Shown piece by piece: positions 9,096 through 17,701 of a DNA stretch of 64,000 nucleotides; the first letter of the stretch is position 1; each line of letters begins with the position of its first letter. The notes under the pieces were generated by a model that did not search any database, had not been told where the DNA came from, and saw only the letters and a list, made by a program, of their open reading frames with translations. The position numbers were made by a program, and so were the translations under genes. Source of the stretch: Vitreoscilla massiliensis. Its GTDB lineage: Bacteria > Pseudomonadota > Gammaproteobacteria > Burkholderiales > Neisseriaceae. The stretch lies in the NCBI RefSeq assembly GCF_001457815.1, contig NZ_LN898216.1:1-64000 (forward strand), read 5' to 3'.

Positions 9096-9109
9096 AAGCG
9101 GCCTGTAAA
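9096..9109 (+). repeat. Single DUS in the ubiD leader
   Basis: AAGCGGCCTGTAAA ends 6 bases before the ubiD start codon, in the position of a ribosome binding site. The only Shine-Dalgarno-like bases are the AAAG at the DUS edge. Confidence 0.7.
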
Positions 9110-9115
9110 GACACC

Positions 9116-10591
9116 ATGAAATATGCTGACCTGCGCGACTTCATCGCCCAATTGGAATCCCAACAAAAACTCAAACGCATCGCCCACCCCGTGTCACCGC
9201 ATTTGGAAATGACCGACATTGCCGACCGCGTATTGCGTGCCGAAGGCCCGGCCTTGCTGTTTGAGAACCCCACCACCAACGGCAGCCGTTACGACTTCCC
9301 CGTATTGGCCAATTTGTTTGGCACCACCGAACGCGTGGCCATGGGCATGGGCGCGAAAGACTTGCGCGAGTTGCGCGAAATCGGCCAAACCTTGGCTTAT
9401 TTGAAAGAACCTGAGCCACCCAAAGGCATCAAAGACGCGTTTTCCAAGCTGCCACTGTTAAAAGACATTTGGTCTATGGCGCCGCACGTGGTCAAAAAAG
9501 CGCCGGTACACGACATCGTGATTGAAGGCGACGATGTCGATTTGTCCATCTTGCCAATACAGCATTGCTGGCCAGGCGACGTGGCCCCGTTGATTACCTG
9601 GGGCTTGACCGTCACCCGTGGCCCGCACAAAAAACGCCAAAACTTGGGCATTTACCGCCAACAAGTGATAGGCAAAAACAAAGTCATCATGCGCTGGCTC
9701 GCCCACCGTGGTGGGGCTTTGGATTTCCAAGCACACAAACAGGCCAACCCCAGCCAGCCTTACCCTGTGTCTGTGGTGTTAGGCTGCGATCCAGCCACCA
9801 TCTTGGGCGCGGTCACCCCTGTGCCCGATACCTTGAGCGAATACCAATTCGCGGGCTTGCTGCGCGGCTCACGCACCGAATTGGTGAAATGCATAGGCAA
9901 TGATTTGCAAGTGCCTGCGCGCGCCGAAATCGTGCTCGAAGGTGTGATTTATCCCGATGAAACCGCGTTGGAAGGCCCATATGGCGACCACACCGGTTAT
10001 TACAATGAGCAAGACCACTTTCCTGTGTTCACGGTGGAGCGCATCACCATGCGCCAAAACGCCATTTACCACAGCACCTATACGGGCAAACCAATAGACG
10101 AGCCGGCGGTATTGGGCGTGGCCTTGAATGAGGTGTTTGTGCCGCTGTTGCAAAAGCAATTCCCTGAAATCGTCGATTTCTATTTGCCGCCAGAAGGCTG
10201 TTCTTACCGCATGGCGGTGGTGAGCATGAGGAAACAGTATGCCGGCCATGCCAAGCGTGTGATGATGGGTTGCTGGAGCTTCTTGCGCCAATTCATGTAC
10301 ACCAAATTCATCATCGTCGTTGATGAAGATGTGGATGTGCGCGATTGGAAAGAGGTGATTTGGGCGATTACCACGCGCATGGACCCGGTGCGCGACACGG
10401 TATTGGTGGAAAACACGCCGATTGATTACTTGGATTTTGCCAGCCCCGTTTCCGGCTTGGGCGGCAAAATGGGCATGGACGCCACCAACAAATGGCCGGG
10501 TGAAACCAACCGTGAATGGGGCGTGGTCATCAGCAAAGACGCAGAAGTGAGTCGCCGCGTAGATGCCATGTGGTCGGAGCTAGGCTTGTAA
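9116..10591 (+). CDS. ubiD: 4-hydroxy-3-polyprenylbenzoate decarboxylase
   Basis: This 491-residue enzyme of the UbiD family removes the carboxyl group from the ubiquinone precursor using prenylated FMN supplied by UbiX. The family blocks are visible: the N-terminal MKYADLRDFI, the prFMN region NLGIYRQQVIGKNKVIMRWLAHRGGA, and the catalytic Glu region EIVLEGVIYPDETALEGPYGDHTGYY. Further on, MGCWSFLRQFMYTKFIIVVDEDVDVRDW is typical of bacterial UbiD. Length matches the family. It is a single-gene unit between an upstream intrinsic terminator and a DUS hairpin. Confidence 0.96.
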   Translation: MKYADLRDFIAQLESQQKLKRIAHPVSPHLEMTDIADRVLRAEGPALLFENPTTNGSRYDFPVLANLFGTTERVAMGMGAKDLRELREIGQTLAYLKEPEPPKGIKDAFSKLPLLKDIWSMAPHVVKKAPVHDIVIEGDDVDLSILPIQHCWPGDVAPLITWGLTVTRGPHKKRQNLGIYRQQVIGKNKVIMRWLAHRGGALDFQAHKQANPSQPYPVSVVLGCDPATILGAVTPVPDTLSEYQFAGLLRGSRTELVKCIGNDLQVPARAEIVLEGVIYPDETALEGPYGDHTGYYNEQDHFPVFTVERITMRQNAIYHSTYTGKPIDEPAVLGVALNEVFVPLLQKQFPEIVDFYLPPEGCSYRMAVVSMRKQYAGHAKRVMMGCWSFLRQFMYTKFIIVVDEDVDVRDWKEVIWAITTRMDPVRDTVLVENTPIDYLDFASPVSGLGGKMGMDATNKWPGETNREWGVVISKDAEVSRRVDAMWSELGL

Positions 10592-10613
10592 GCCCTTCAT
10601 TTAGCGCCACAAT

Positions 10614-10652
10614 GCGGCCTGTAAACCTTGATTCAATCGGTTTACAGGCCGC
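10614..10652 (+). terminator. DUS-pair hairpin after ubiD
   Basis: GCGGCCTGTAAACC and GGTTTACAGGCCGC form a 14-bp stem with an 11-nt loop, 22 bases past the ubiD stop. Confidence 0.65.
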
Positions 10653-10877
10653 TTATCATTTATGCTCAATCTTAGCTTTCGTGTTTCTCACCACAAAACT
10701 CATCAAAAATAGATATTGCGCATGACGCATGCGGATTAAATACGTTTTAATGTTGACAGCCTCAGGTTTATCTTTTGATTCAGCAGTATGAGTATTTCCG
10801 TTATAATCGGCGCGGATTGTGCCCACCACGGGTGGGTGTAACGCTTTCATTTAATTCGACAGGGAAAGATAACCTAT

Positions 10878-12065
10878 ATGAAAAAATTGCTCTTTGCTCA
10901 AGTTGTCACGTTGGCTCTGCTAACTGCATGTGGCGGAGGTAACACCCAAACTCAAACTTCAAGTGAAACCAAAGCCGATACCAGTGCAAGCAACACAACT
11001 GCCGCAGCCAGCAATACCCAAGCAGGTGCTGATTTACCACAAACTCAAGAGTTGAACATCTACAACTGGTCTAACTATGTGGACGAATCGACTGTAGAAG
11101 AATTCCGCAAACAATATTCGTTAAAAGTGAATTACGATTTGTATGAAAACAATGAGGCTTTGGAAGCCAAGGTGTTGACAGGCAAATCAGGCTACGATTT
11201 GGTGGTACCGGGCATCGCCTTCTTGCCACGTCAAATCAAAGCCGGCGCTTACCAAAAAGTGCACAAAGAGTTGATTCCGAATTACAAAAACATCGATCCA
11301 AAATTGCTGAAATTATTGGAACAAGTCGATCCAGGCAACGAATACGCCGTGCCTTATTTCTCAGGCTTGAACACTTTGGCCATCAACAAAGACAAAGTCA
11401 AAGCCGCTTTGGGCACCGACAAGCTGCCTGAAAACGAATGGGACTTGGTATTCAAACCAGAATACACCAGCAAATTGAAATCTTGTGGCATCAGCCTGTG
11501 GGATTCACCAAGTGAAATCTTCCCATTGGTGGTGAAATACATAGGTAAAAACCCTGCCGATTCTAATTTAGACGACTTAAAAGCCGCGGCAGACGTGTTG
11601 AAAAAAGTCCGTCCTGACATCAAACGCTTCAGCCCATCGTTCATCGATGAATTGGCGCGTGGCGACATCTGTGTGGCAGTCGGCAACGGCGGCGACATGA
11701 ACATGTCGAAAAAACGTGCTGAAGAAGTGAAAAACGGCGTCAACATCGAAGTCTTGACCCCTAAAGGCATGGGTTTCTGGGTGGAATCTTGGTTGATTCC
11801 TGCCGATGCGAAAAACATCGTCAACGCCCACAAATACATGGACTGGACGTTGAAACCTGACATCGCTGCCCGCAACGCCGCTGAAGTCACCTTCGCACCA
11901 GCGAGTTTGCCAGCACGCGAATTGATGGACAAAAAACTGGTGGAAACCCGTTCGATTTTCCCGAACGACGCCGATGTGGCCGCAGGCTTCTTAATGCCTG
12001 AATTGAGCCCAGATGCGAAGAAATTGACCGTGCGCTTGTGGCAAGAATTGCGCAGCGGTTCTTAA
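10878..12065 (+). CDS. Polyamine ABC transporter substrate-binding lipoprotein
   Basis: This 395-residue protein resembles PotD/PotF, which bind spermidine or putrescine outside the membrane for ABC import. The first part is a lipoprotein signal ending LLTACGGG, followed by a Thr/Ser/Ala-rich linker to about residue 55. The binding domain starts at LNIYNWSNYVDEST, the typical PotF opening, and contains GYDLVVPG and VPYFSGLNTLAIN. The permease and ATPase genes are not adjacent, a common arrangement in Neisseriaceae. It has its own leader (a possible -10, TATAAT, at 10802) and a strong terminator. Confidence 0.92.
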   Translation: MKKLLFAQVVTLALLTACGGGNTQTQTSSETKADTSASNTTAAASNTQAGADLPQTQELNIYNWSNYVDESTVEEFRKQYSLKVNYDLYENNEALEAKVLTGKSGYDLVVPGIAFLPRQIKAGAYQKVHKELIPNYKNIDPKLLKLLEQVDPGNEYAVPYFSGLNTLAINKDKVKAALGTDKLPENEWDLVFKPEYTSKLKSCGISLWDSPSEIFPLVVKYIGKNPADSNLDDLKAAADVLKKVRPDIKRFSPSFIDELARGDICVAVGNGGDMNMSKKRAEEVKNGVNIEVLTPKGMGFWVESWLIPADAKNIVNAHKYMDWTLKPDIAARNAAEVTFAPASLPARELMDKKLVETRSIFPNDADVAAGFLMPELSPDAKKLTVRLWQELRSGS

Positions 12066-12094
12066 ATCCTGCATGCGTTAATCAAGTGTCGCAA

Positions 12095-12129
12095 CAGCCC
12101 AAATGCTCAGGCATTTGGGCTGTTTTGTT
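12095..12129 (+). terminator. Intrinsic terminator
   Basis: CAGCCCAAATGC and GCATTTGGGCTG form a perfect 12-bp stem with a TCAG loop, followed by TTTTGTT. It lies 29 bases past the polyamine-binding gene. Confidence 0.9.
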
Positions 12130-12257
12130 GACAGGCCACTTGTTATCGTGCCGCTCCGCCCTCTGTTAAGACGGGTTCAAATGCGTAAATGGCGAAACTC
12201 AGGTGAATTTGGGGCAGTCCTACTGTATATTTTTAATCACCCGTTTTAGGAATGGCA

Positions 12258-12557
12258 ATGAAAACAAGTATTTTATTCGGCAGTGTTTTGTTGGGCAGCA
12301 TGGCATTGGCACAAGCAGACAATATTCCTTCCGACAGCAATGCCCGCATCCAAGAAGAGCGCACCGTCGTTCGCCAAGTCACCACCCAAACCGGCGACAT
12401 GCCGGCGCAAATGACCACCACCAGTCAATCCACTGCTCGTGAAGTCAGCATCGACCCTGCGCCCAATTTCACCATAGACGGTCAACCGGCTTACGAAATC
12501 AAAGAAGTGATTACCACCACGCCGGTACAAGTAGACACACAGACCATTACTGAATAA
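12258..12557 (+). CDS. Small exported hypothetical protein
   Basis: This 99-residue protein starts with a signal peptide (MKTSILFGSVLLGSMALAQA). The mature part is rich in Thr, Gln and Val with patterns such as VVRQVTTQT and KEVITTTPVQVDTQTITE, suggesting an extended or beta-rich periplasmic protein. I do not recognise the family. ATG at 12258 is preferred over 12252 because of the spacing from AGG at 12248. It is a single-gene unit. Confidence 0.6.
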   Translation: MKTSILFGSVLLGSMALAQADNIPSDSNARIQEERTVVRQVTTQTGDMPAQMTTTSQSTAREVSIDPAPNFTIDGQPAYEIKEVITTTPVQVDTQTITE

Positions 12558-12596
12558 AGGGTGTTAAACATAGAAATGTTAAGCACACGATAAAGT

Positions 12597-12625
12597 TTAC
12601 AGGCCGCTATTAATGCGACCTGTAA
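12597..12625 (+). terminator. Imperfect outward-facing DUS pair
   Basis: TTACAGGCCGC is followed after 7 bases by GCGACCTGTAA, which differs from the DUS at one base. The resulting 11-bp stem with one mismatch follows the small exported protein gene. Confidence 0.5.
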
Positions 12626-12854
12626 GTCTTTTTAACGACTTCACCAACACGTTTTCAAGCTTAGGCTGTACAGCATGCGCTTTTAAGCCATGCACACTCA
12701 CCATCAGTCGCCAGTGGTCATGTCTCCCACCAACACCCAAACAAAGCCGATATCCAGCACAGATCCCGTCCCAGCGCAAAAACCCTGCTCATGCCACTGG
12801 TAAGTGTGGCGCAATTGGGTACAATAGCCGTTTTTATTCCAACGAGACGACAAC

Positions 12855-14522
12855 ATGAGCCAATACGTATTTTCCATGCTGCGCGTGAGCAAAGTGGTGC
12901 CGCCGCAAAAACAAATCATCAAAGACATTTCCCTGTCTTTCTTCCCCGGTGCCAAAATTGGCTTATTGGGTTTGAATGGTTCGGGTAAATCAACGGTGTT
13001 GCGCATCATGGCGGGCGTGGACAAAGAGTTTGAAGGCGAAGCCATCCCCATGTCTGGCATCAACATCGGCTATTTGCCGCAAGAACCAGAATTAGACCCA
13101 AACAAAACCGTGCGTGAAGAAGTGGAAAGCGGTTTGGGCGCGGTGGCCGATGCACAAAAACGCTTGGACGAAGTGTATGCCGCTTATGCCGACCCCGATG
13201 CCGATTTCGATGCCTTGGCCGAAGAACAGGGTCGCTTGGAAGCGATTTTGGCCGCAGGTTCGGGCGACAATGTTGAACACCAATTGGAAATTGCCGCCGA
13301 TGCGCTGCGTTTACCGGATTGGGATGCCAAAATTGAACACCTGTCGGGTGGTGAAAAACGCCGTGTGGCCTTGTGCAAATTGTTGTTGTCTAAGCCTGAC
13401 ATGTTGTTGTTAGACGAGCCGACCAACCACTTGGATGCCGAATCAGTAGAATGGCTGGAGCAATTCTTGGTGCGCTTCCCTGGCACGGTGGTGGCGGTAA
13501 CGCATGACCGCTATTTCCTCGACAATGCCGCCGAATGGATTTTGGAACTGGACCGTGGCCACGGCATTCCTTGGAAAGGCAATTACTCATCGTGGTTGGA
13601 ACAAAAAGAAAACCGCTTGGCGACTGAGTCTAAACAAGAAGCCGCGCGCATCAAATCGATGAAACAAGAGTTGGAATGGGTACGCCAAAACGCCAAAGGC
13701 CGCCAAGCCAAGTCCAAAGCGCGTATTGCCCGTTTTGAAGAAATGTCGAGCTACGAATACCAAAAACGCAATGAAACCCAAGAAATCTTTATCCCAACTG
13801 CCGAGCGTTTGGGCAATGAAGTGATAGAGTTCACCAATGTGACCAAGTCTTTTGGCGACCGCGTGTTAATCGACGACTTGAGCTTCAAGATTCCCGCTGG
13901 TGCCATCGTCGGCATCATCGGCCCGAATGGCGCGGGTAAATCGACTTTGTTCAAAATGATTACCGGCAAAGAAACGCCTGATACCGGCACTGTCAGCATC
14001 GGTCAAACCGTGCAATTGTCTTATGTCGACCAAAGCCGTGGCAATTTGGGCAATGACAAAACCGTGTTCGACGAAATCGCCGACGGCCGCGACATCTTGC
14101 AAGTGGGCAAATTTGAAACCCCTGCCCGCGCTTACTTGGGCCGCTTTAACTTCAAAGGCGCTGACCAAAGCAAAATCGTCGGTCAATTGTCTGGTGGTGA
14201 ACGTGGTCGTTTGCATTTGGCCAAAACGCTGATTTCAGGCGGCAATGTGTTGCTGCTGGACGAACCATCCAACGACTTGGACGTGGAAACCTTGCGAGCC
14301 TTGGAAGACGCATTGTTGGAGTTTGCTGGTTCAGTGATGGTGATTTCGCATGACCGCTGGTTCTTAGACCGCATTGCCACCCACATCTTGGCCGCCGAAG
14401 GCGATTCTAAATGGGTGTTCTTCGATGGTAACTACCAAGAATACGAAGCCGACAAAAAACGTCGCTTGGGTGAAGAAGGTGCCAAACCAAAACGCATCCG
14501 CTACAAACCTGTAACACGTTAA
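12855..14522 (+). CDS. ettA: ABC-F protein, energy-dependent translational throttle
   Basis: This 555-residue soluble ABC-F ATPase binds the ribosomal E site and tunes elongation to the ATP level. It has two ATPase domains: Walker A GLNGSGKST near residue 38 with signature LSGGEKRRVAL near 160, and GPNGAGKST near 355 with LSGGERGRLHLAK near 445. The EttA-type linker (about 245-320) lies between them. The opening MSQYVFSMLRVSKVVPP and the length are characteristic of EttA rather than Uup or YheS. It converges with the lipoprotein gene ending at 14618. Confidence 0.96.
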   Translation: MSQYVFSMLRVSKVVPPQKQIIKDISLSFFPGAKIGLLGLNGSGKSTVLRIMAGVDKEFEGEAIPMSGINIGYLPQEPELDPNKTVREEVESGLGAVADAQKRLDEVYAAYADPDADFDALAEEQGRLEAILAAGSGDNVEHQLEIAADALRLPDWDAKIEHLSGGEKRRVALCKLLLSKPDMLLLDEPTNHLDAESVEWLEQFLVRFPGTVVAVTHDRYFLDNAAEWILELDRGHGIPWKGNYSSWLEQKENRLATESKQEAARIKSMKQELEWVRQNAKGRQAKSKARIARFEEMSSYEYQKRNETQEIFIPTAERLGNEVIEFTNVTKSFGDRVLIDDLSFKIPAGAIVGIIGPNGAGKSTLFKMITGKETPDTGTVSIGQTVQLSYVDQSRGNLGNDKTVFDEIADGRDILQVGKFETPARAYLGRFNFKGADQSKIVGQLSGGERGRLHLAKTLISGGNVLLLDEPSNDLDVETLRALEDALLEFAGSVMVISHDRWFLDRIATHILAAEGDSKWVFFDGNYQEYEADKKRRLGEEGAKPKRIRYKPVTR

Positions 14523-14530
14523 ACCTGTTC

Positions 14531-14551
14531 TTGCCCATCACCGATGGGCAA
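14531..14551. other. Short hairpin after ettA
   Basis: TTGCCCATC and GATGGGCAA pair across a 3-nt loop, immediately after the ettA stop and before the DUS hairpin. There is no T-run, so it may assist termination or stabilise the 3' end. Confidence 0.5.
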
Positions 14552-14560
14552 AGCTTAAAA

Positions 14561-14590
14561 AAGCGGCCTGTAACTGTTTACAGGCCGCTT
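14561..14590. terminator. Bidirectional DUS-pair terminator
   Basis: A 13-bp DUS stem with a CTGT loop is flanked by A on the left and T on the right, so it can end transcripts from both convergent genes. Confidence 0.8.
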
Positions 14591-14617
14591 TTTAGATTAC
14601 TGTGCCACACATCAGGC

Positions 14618-15145
14618 TTATTTGCCCAACCATTTCACTTTGTCTTCGTCTTTCATGTTCGGCAATTGCGCGGTCATGGCTTTGTCGACATCACAATTAC
14701 CAGCTACCACACCCACACCCACGCCAGCGCTGCCATCTGGGTTTTTACCGGTCACCAAACGGCTCAAACCTTGAGCCTTGGCGGTTTTCACATCGGCTGG
14801 AGAGGCCAAATTTTGTGTCCAAGTAATGTGACGGCCACTGGTCGAGAATTCATTGTATTTTGGATTGGTAGTGCGCAACATCAATGGCGATTGGATGTCT
14901 TGGTGCACCACTTGCACGCCGGCCACAACATTGTCTTTGATGCCGTACATGGCCAATACTTTGCCTTCCTTACATTTGTAAGCCACTTCAGCATAAGAAT
15001 CAAACTTCACATTGGTTTGCACTGGTGTGGTCGCTTGCTCAGTAGCTTGTGCGGAAGGTTTTTTATCGCCACCGCTGGAAGCACATGCAGTCAAAGTCAT
15101 TGCCACCAAAGCGCTTACTGCCCATTTCGTCATGTTTACTTGCAT
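14618..15145 (-). CDS. Small lipoprotein, possibly lysozyme-inhibitor-like
   Basis: This 175-residue protein has a lipoprotein signal ending LTACASSGG and a low-complexity Ala/Thr/Gln linker. The mature domain begins around FDSYAEVAYKCKEGKVLAMYG. That opening faintly resembles MliC-type lysozyme inhibitors and the Neisseria adhesin-complex protein (Y-x-C-x-x-G followed by a YG strand), and a second Cys lies near the C-terminus (AGNCDVD). The similarity is weak and the function should be treated as unknown. The start at 15145 is supported by AGGA 7 bases upstream. Confidence 0.7.
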   Translation of the reverse strand: MQVNMTKWAVSALVAMTLTACASSGGDKKPSAQATEQATTPVQTNVKFDSYAEVAYKCKEGKVLAMYGIKDNVVAGVQVVHQDIQSPLMLRTTNPKYNEFSTSGRHITWTQNLASPADVKTAKAQGLSRLVTGKNPDGSAGVGVGVVAGNCDVDKAMTAQLPNMKDEDKVKWLGK

Positions 15146-15258
15146 ATTGTCATCCTACTTAAGCCTGAAAAAGTGGGGTCAGAGTATCACGCTTGGGTAT
15201 AAGTTCCAAGTTAAGACGTGCAAAAATCACCACAGTATTGATGCGACACACAGACATG

Positions 15259-15287
15259 AAAAAAGCCAGCTACAAGAGCTGGCTTTT
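15259..15287 (-). terminator. Intrinsic terminator of the tRNA operon
   Basis: AAAAGCCAGCT and AGCTGGCTTTT form an 11-bp stem with a 5-nt loop. On the minus strand it ends in six T, just past the 3' end of tRNA-Glu. Confidence 0.9.
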
Positions 15288-15292
15288 AATGT

Positions 15293-15367
15293 TGGTACGC
15301 CCACGGGGAATCGAACCCCGGTTGCCGCCGTGAAAGGGCAGTGTCCTAACCGCTAGACGATGAGCGC
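15293..15367 (-). tRNA. tRNA-Glu (anticodon TTC)
   Basis: The minus strand reads a complete cloverleaf. The acceptor GCGCTCA pairs with TGGGCGT (two G-U pairs), the anticodon loop is CTTTCAC within GCCC...GGGC-type pairing, and the T-arm is CGGGG-TTCGATT-CCCCG. The discriminator is A and the CCA end is encoded. It lies about 12 bases downstream of tRNA-Arg, in the same transcript. Confidence 0.95.
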
Positions 15368-15378
15368 GTCTGTTTCAG

Positions 15379-15455
15379 TGGTGCACCCGGAGCGATTCGA
15401 ACGCCCGACCCTCTGGTTCGTAGCCAGATACTCTATCCAACTGAGCTACGGGTGC
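15379..15455 (-). tRNA. tRNA-Arg (anticodon ACG)
   Basis: The minus strand gives a 77-base cloverleaf with acceptor GCACCCG/CGGGTGC, D-arm AGCTCAGTTGGATAGAGT, and anticodon loop CTACGAA in the stem CTGG/CCAG. The T-loop is TTCGAATC and CCA is encoded. The ACG anticodon, with A34 normally converted to inosine, reads CGU, CGC and CGA. Confidence 0.96.
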
Positions 15456-15472
15456 ATCTGAAAGAGAAGCGT

Positions 15473-15501
15473 ATTATAGGAAGTGACTGGCTATGCGTCA
15501 A
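15473..15501 (-). promoter_or_regulatory. Promoter of the tRNA-Arg/tRNA-Glu operon
   Basis: On the minus strand TTGACG and TATAAT are separated by exactly 17 bases. The -10 lies 18 bases before the mature tRNA-Arg. This is a near-consensus sigma-70 promoter. Confidence 0.88.
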
Positions 15502-15587
15502 GCTCTTTTTATAAAAATATGCATAAAATTCGATATGCACCTGATTTTAGCGCTAAAATAGCGTGTTTTTGTTTTTGGCCGCGTCCC

Positions 15588-16955
15588 ATGTTACGCTCTG
15601 ACGATTTACACATCTTGCAGCAACAATTTGATTTTTTAAACACCCCCATCGTCATAGTAGATACCGAGGCCACGGGCGGCAATCTGTATTTGGACAGATT
15701 AACCGAAATTGCCTTGGTTCGTTTCGATAAAAACGGCATCACCACTTATCAGCAATTGATCAATCCCGAACACGGCATCAGTGCCTTTATTGAAGACTTA
15801 ACCGGCATCAGCAATGAGATGGTGGCCGATGCGCCCCGCTTTGCCGACATTGCCGATGAATTGGCACTGTTGTTACAAGATGCAATCTTGGTGGCGCACA
15901 ACAGCCGTTTTGATTACCAGTTCTTGCGTTTGGCCTTTAAGCGTTGCGGGCGCAACTTAAGCATGTTGCAACTGTGCACGGTGAAATTGTCGCGCCAACT
16001 CTATCCGCAATTCTTCAAACACAACCTCGACAGCATCATTGAACGCTTCGACATCCATTTGCCACAACGCCACCGCGCCATGGCCGATGTGGCGGCTTTG
16101 ACCCAGTTTTTAAGCCATGCCAGTCATGAAAAAGCCGAGCAATGGCAAACGGCGCTGCGCAAACACGTCAATCCGGGTCTGTTTCCACAATGGCTGTCAC
16201 ATGGTTTGCGCAAGCAAATCAAAGCCTTGCCCGATGAATACGGCGTGGTGTTAATTTGGCATGCTGGCAGCAGCGAGCCCAAGGTGCGCGTGTGCGAACA
16301 CATGTTCCAAGACATGTGCCAGAAATTTCAAGCCAAGCAAGCGCAAGACTGGTTTGCCAGCATAGAACGCATCCAAGGCATCAGCGCCATCGGCCCCATC
16401 GATGCCGCCATCACCGCCAGTCGCTACCACCACGCGCAAAAGAATGCGTTTTACACCATCGCTTTTGTCGCCAATGAGCGCCACCAGATGCAAGCGAAAA
16501 TTCGCCCTTTGGCCAGTGAACATGCCGACACGCCGCCGTTTGGCGTGTTTGCCCACCCCAAAGCGGCCAAAAAAGCCTTATTGGAATGGGCACGCAAACA
16601 TGGTTTCTGCCCCAAACAATTGGACATCTTGCCGCAAACCTTGGCCCACGATGCCAGTTGTCCCATCCAATTGAGCAAGCAATGCCACGGCTTGTGTCCG
16701 CACCTCAGTGCCGAAGCCGCCATTGAGCAAGGGCTGCAAGCGTTTGCACATGAATTGCCCATAGCTGGTTGGCAAAGTAAATGGTCACACCACATCAGCG
16801 AAACCGACCCTGTCACCGGCATGAGCAAGCAGTGGACACTGTCACGCTCAGCGGTGCAATGCGAAGACGGCTCATGGCTGTGGGATGCGGCGGTGTTCCA
16901 AGCCTTAAAAGACAGCTTGCGCAAACCCAAGAGCGTGCATGTGCTCAGTGCTTAA
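15588..16955 (+). CDS. DnaQ-type 3'-5' exonuclease fused to a degenerate Cho/UvrC-like region
   Basis: This 455-residue protein has an N-terminal DEDDh exonuclease domain (about residues 18-180) with IVDTEATGG, HNSRFDYQFL and the HRAMADVAAL motif. It would degrade DNA or RNA 3' ends. The rest follows the layout of DnaQ-Cho fusions. Residues from LPDEYGVVLIWHA sit where the GIY-YIG nuclease should start, but the YIG/YVGK half and the catalytic Arg are not recognisable. FGVFAHPKAAKKALLEWARKHGFCPKQL and the SCPIQLSKQCHGLC Cys pattern match the C-terminal region of such fusions. It probably keeps exonuclease activity and has lost the endonuclease site. The start at 15588 is chosen by domain boundary; no good ribosome binding site is visible. 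Confidence 0.82.
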   Translation: MLRSDDLHILQQQFDFLNTPIVIVDTEATGGNLYLDRLTEIALVRFDKNGITTYQQLINPEHGISAFIEDLTGISNEMVADAPRFADIADELALLLQDAILVAHNSRFDYQFLRLAFKRCGRNLSMLQLCTVKLSRQLYPQFFKHNLDSIIERFDIHLPQRHRAMADVAALTQFLSHASHEKAEQWQTALRKHVNPGLFPQWLSHGLRKQIKALPDEYGVVLIWHAGSSEPKVRVCEHMFQDMCQKFQAKQAQDWFASIERIQGISAIGPIDAAITASRYHHAQKNAFYTIAFVANERHQMQAKIRPLASEHADTPPFGVFAHPKAAKKALLEWARKHGFCPKQLDILPQTLAHDASCPIQLSKQCHGLCPHLSAEAAIEQGLQAFAHELPIAGWQSKWSHHISETDPVTGMSKQWTLSRSAVQCEDGSWLWDAAVFQALKDSLRKPKSVHVLSA

Positions 16956-17701
16956 ACACGTTGTAAATGAGCAATACAAGCGGCCTGTAAACTCTAAAAG
17001 ACATCCGTCCTAGGCTTACAGGCCGCTTATCAATAATCTTGTGAATACACCTACCAACTGGCCATCAGTTGTTCAATATTTGTACTGACTCCTCACCCAT
17101 CCAACACGTGAACTGTACTCATGCCGGTATCTCCATCAAGAGTGGTAACAAGCTATAAAAAGCGGCCTGTAAGTTTACAGGCCGCTTATATCAATAAGCT
17201 CACATCGTTTTATCAGCCATCCATCAGCCTCACTGCTCCAACACTGTTCCCAAACACCACTAAAACACGTCACTAATGGATTGCACTGACATCCCATCTA
17301 TCAATCGCAGCAGCAAAATAAAAGTGACCTGTCACTTACAGGCCGCACTTATCAATAGCCACAGTGTATCATTTCTCGCCCTTCCATCAGTCCCTCTGCT
17401 CCAATGTTTTTACCAAACACATTCAACACGCTGGCGATGAACTGCGCTAATAGCGTAACCCATCAACAACAGTAACAGCATATCAAAAGCGGCCTGTAAG
17501 TTTACAGGCCGCTTAAATCAATAGGCTCAACGCATTGCTTGCACAAAAACCATCAGCACCACTTCTCCAAACACAGCCAAAACACGCGACCAATGAATGA
17601 GCATTAACATCTCTATCCATCAACAACAGCAAGCACATACAAAAAAGCGGCCTGTAATTTACAGGCCGCTGATTGCTGTATTCACACGCAACAAGACTTG
17701 G
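16956..17701. repeat. Tandem array of about 160-bp units, each opened by a DUS hairpin
   Basis: No gene is present in these 746 bases. DUS pairs occur at 16978-17028, 17160-17187, 17322-17346 (left arm decayed), 17487-17514 and 17645-17670, giving spacings of 182, 162, 165 and 158 bases. The DNA between the hairpins is itself repeated in diverged form. Units two to four share TATCAATAG-C, CCATCAG, CTCCAA, CAAACAC, AACACG and CATCAACAACAG in the same order; the first unit is more diverged. See findings. Confidence 0.75.
17645..17670 (-). terminator. DUS-pair terminator after htpX
   Basis: AAGCGGCCTGTAA meets TTACAGGCCGCT with a single-base gap. The A-run at 17641-17646 gives a T-tail on the minus strand. 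It lies 31 bases past the htpX stop and is the last hairpin of the tandem array. Confidence 0.75.

Noticed and set aside
10753..10807. TTGACA and TATAAT before the polyamine-binding gene as one promoter
   Set aside because: The two elements are 43 bases apart, too far to be used together; only the -10 may be real.
16956..17701. Regularly spaced repeats suggesting a CRISPR array
   Set aside because: The spacing is about 160 bases, the repeated parts are DUS hairpins, and the DNA between them is itself related rather than unique. No cas genes are present.
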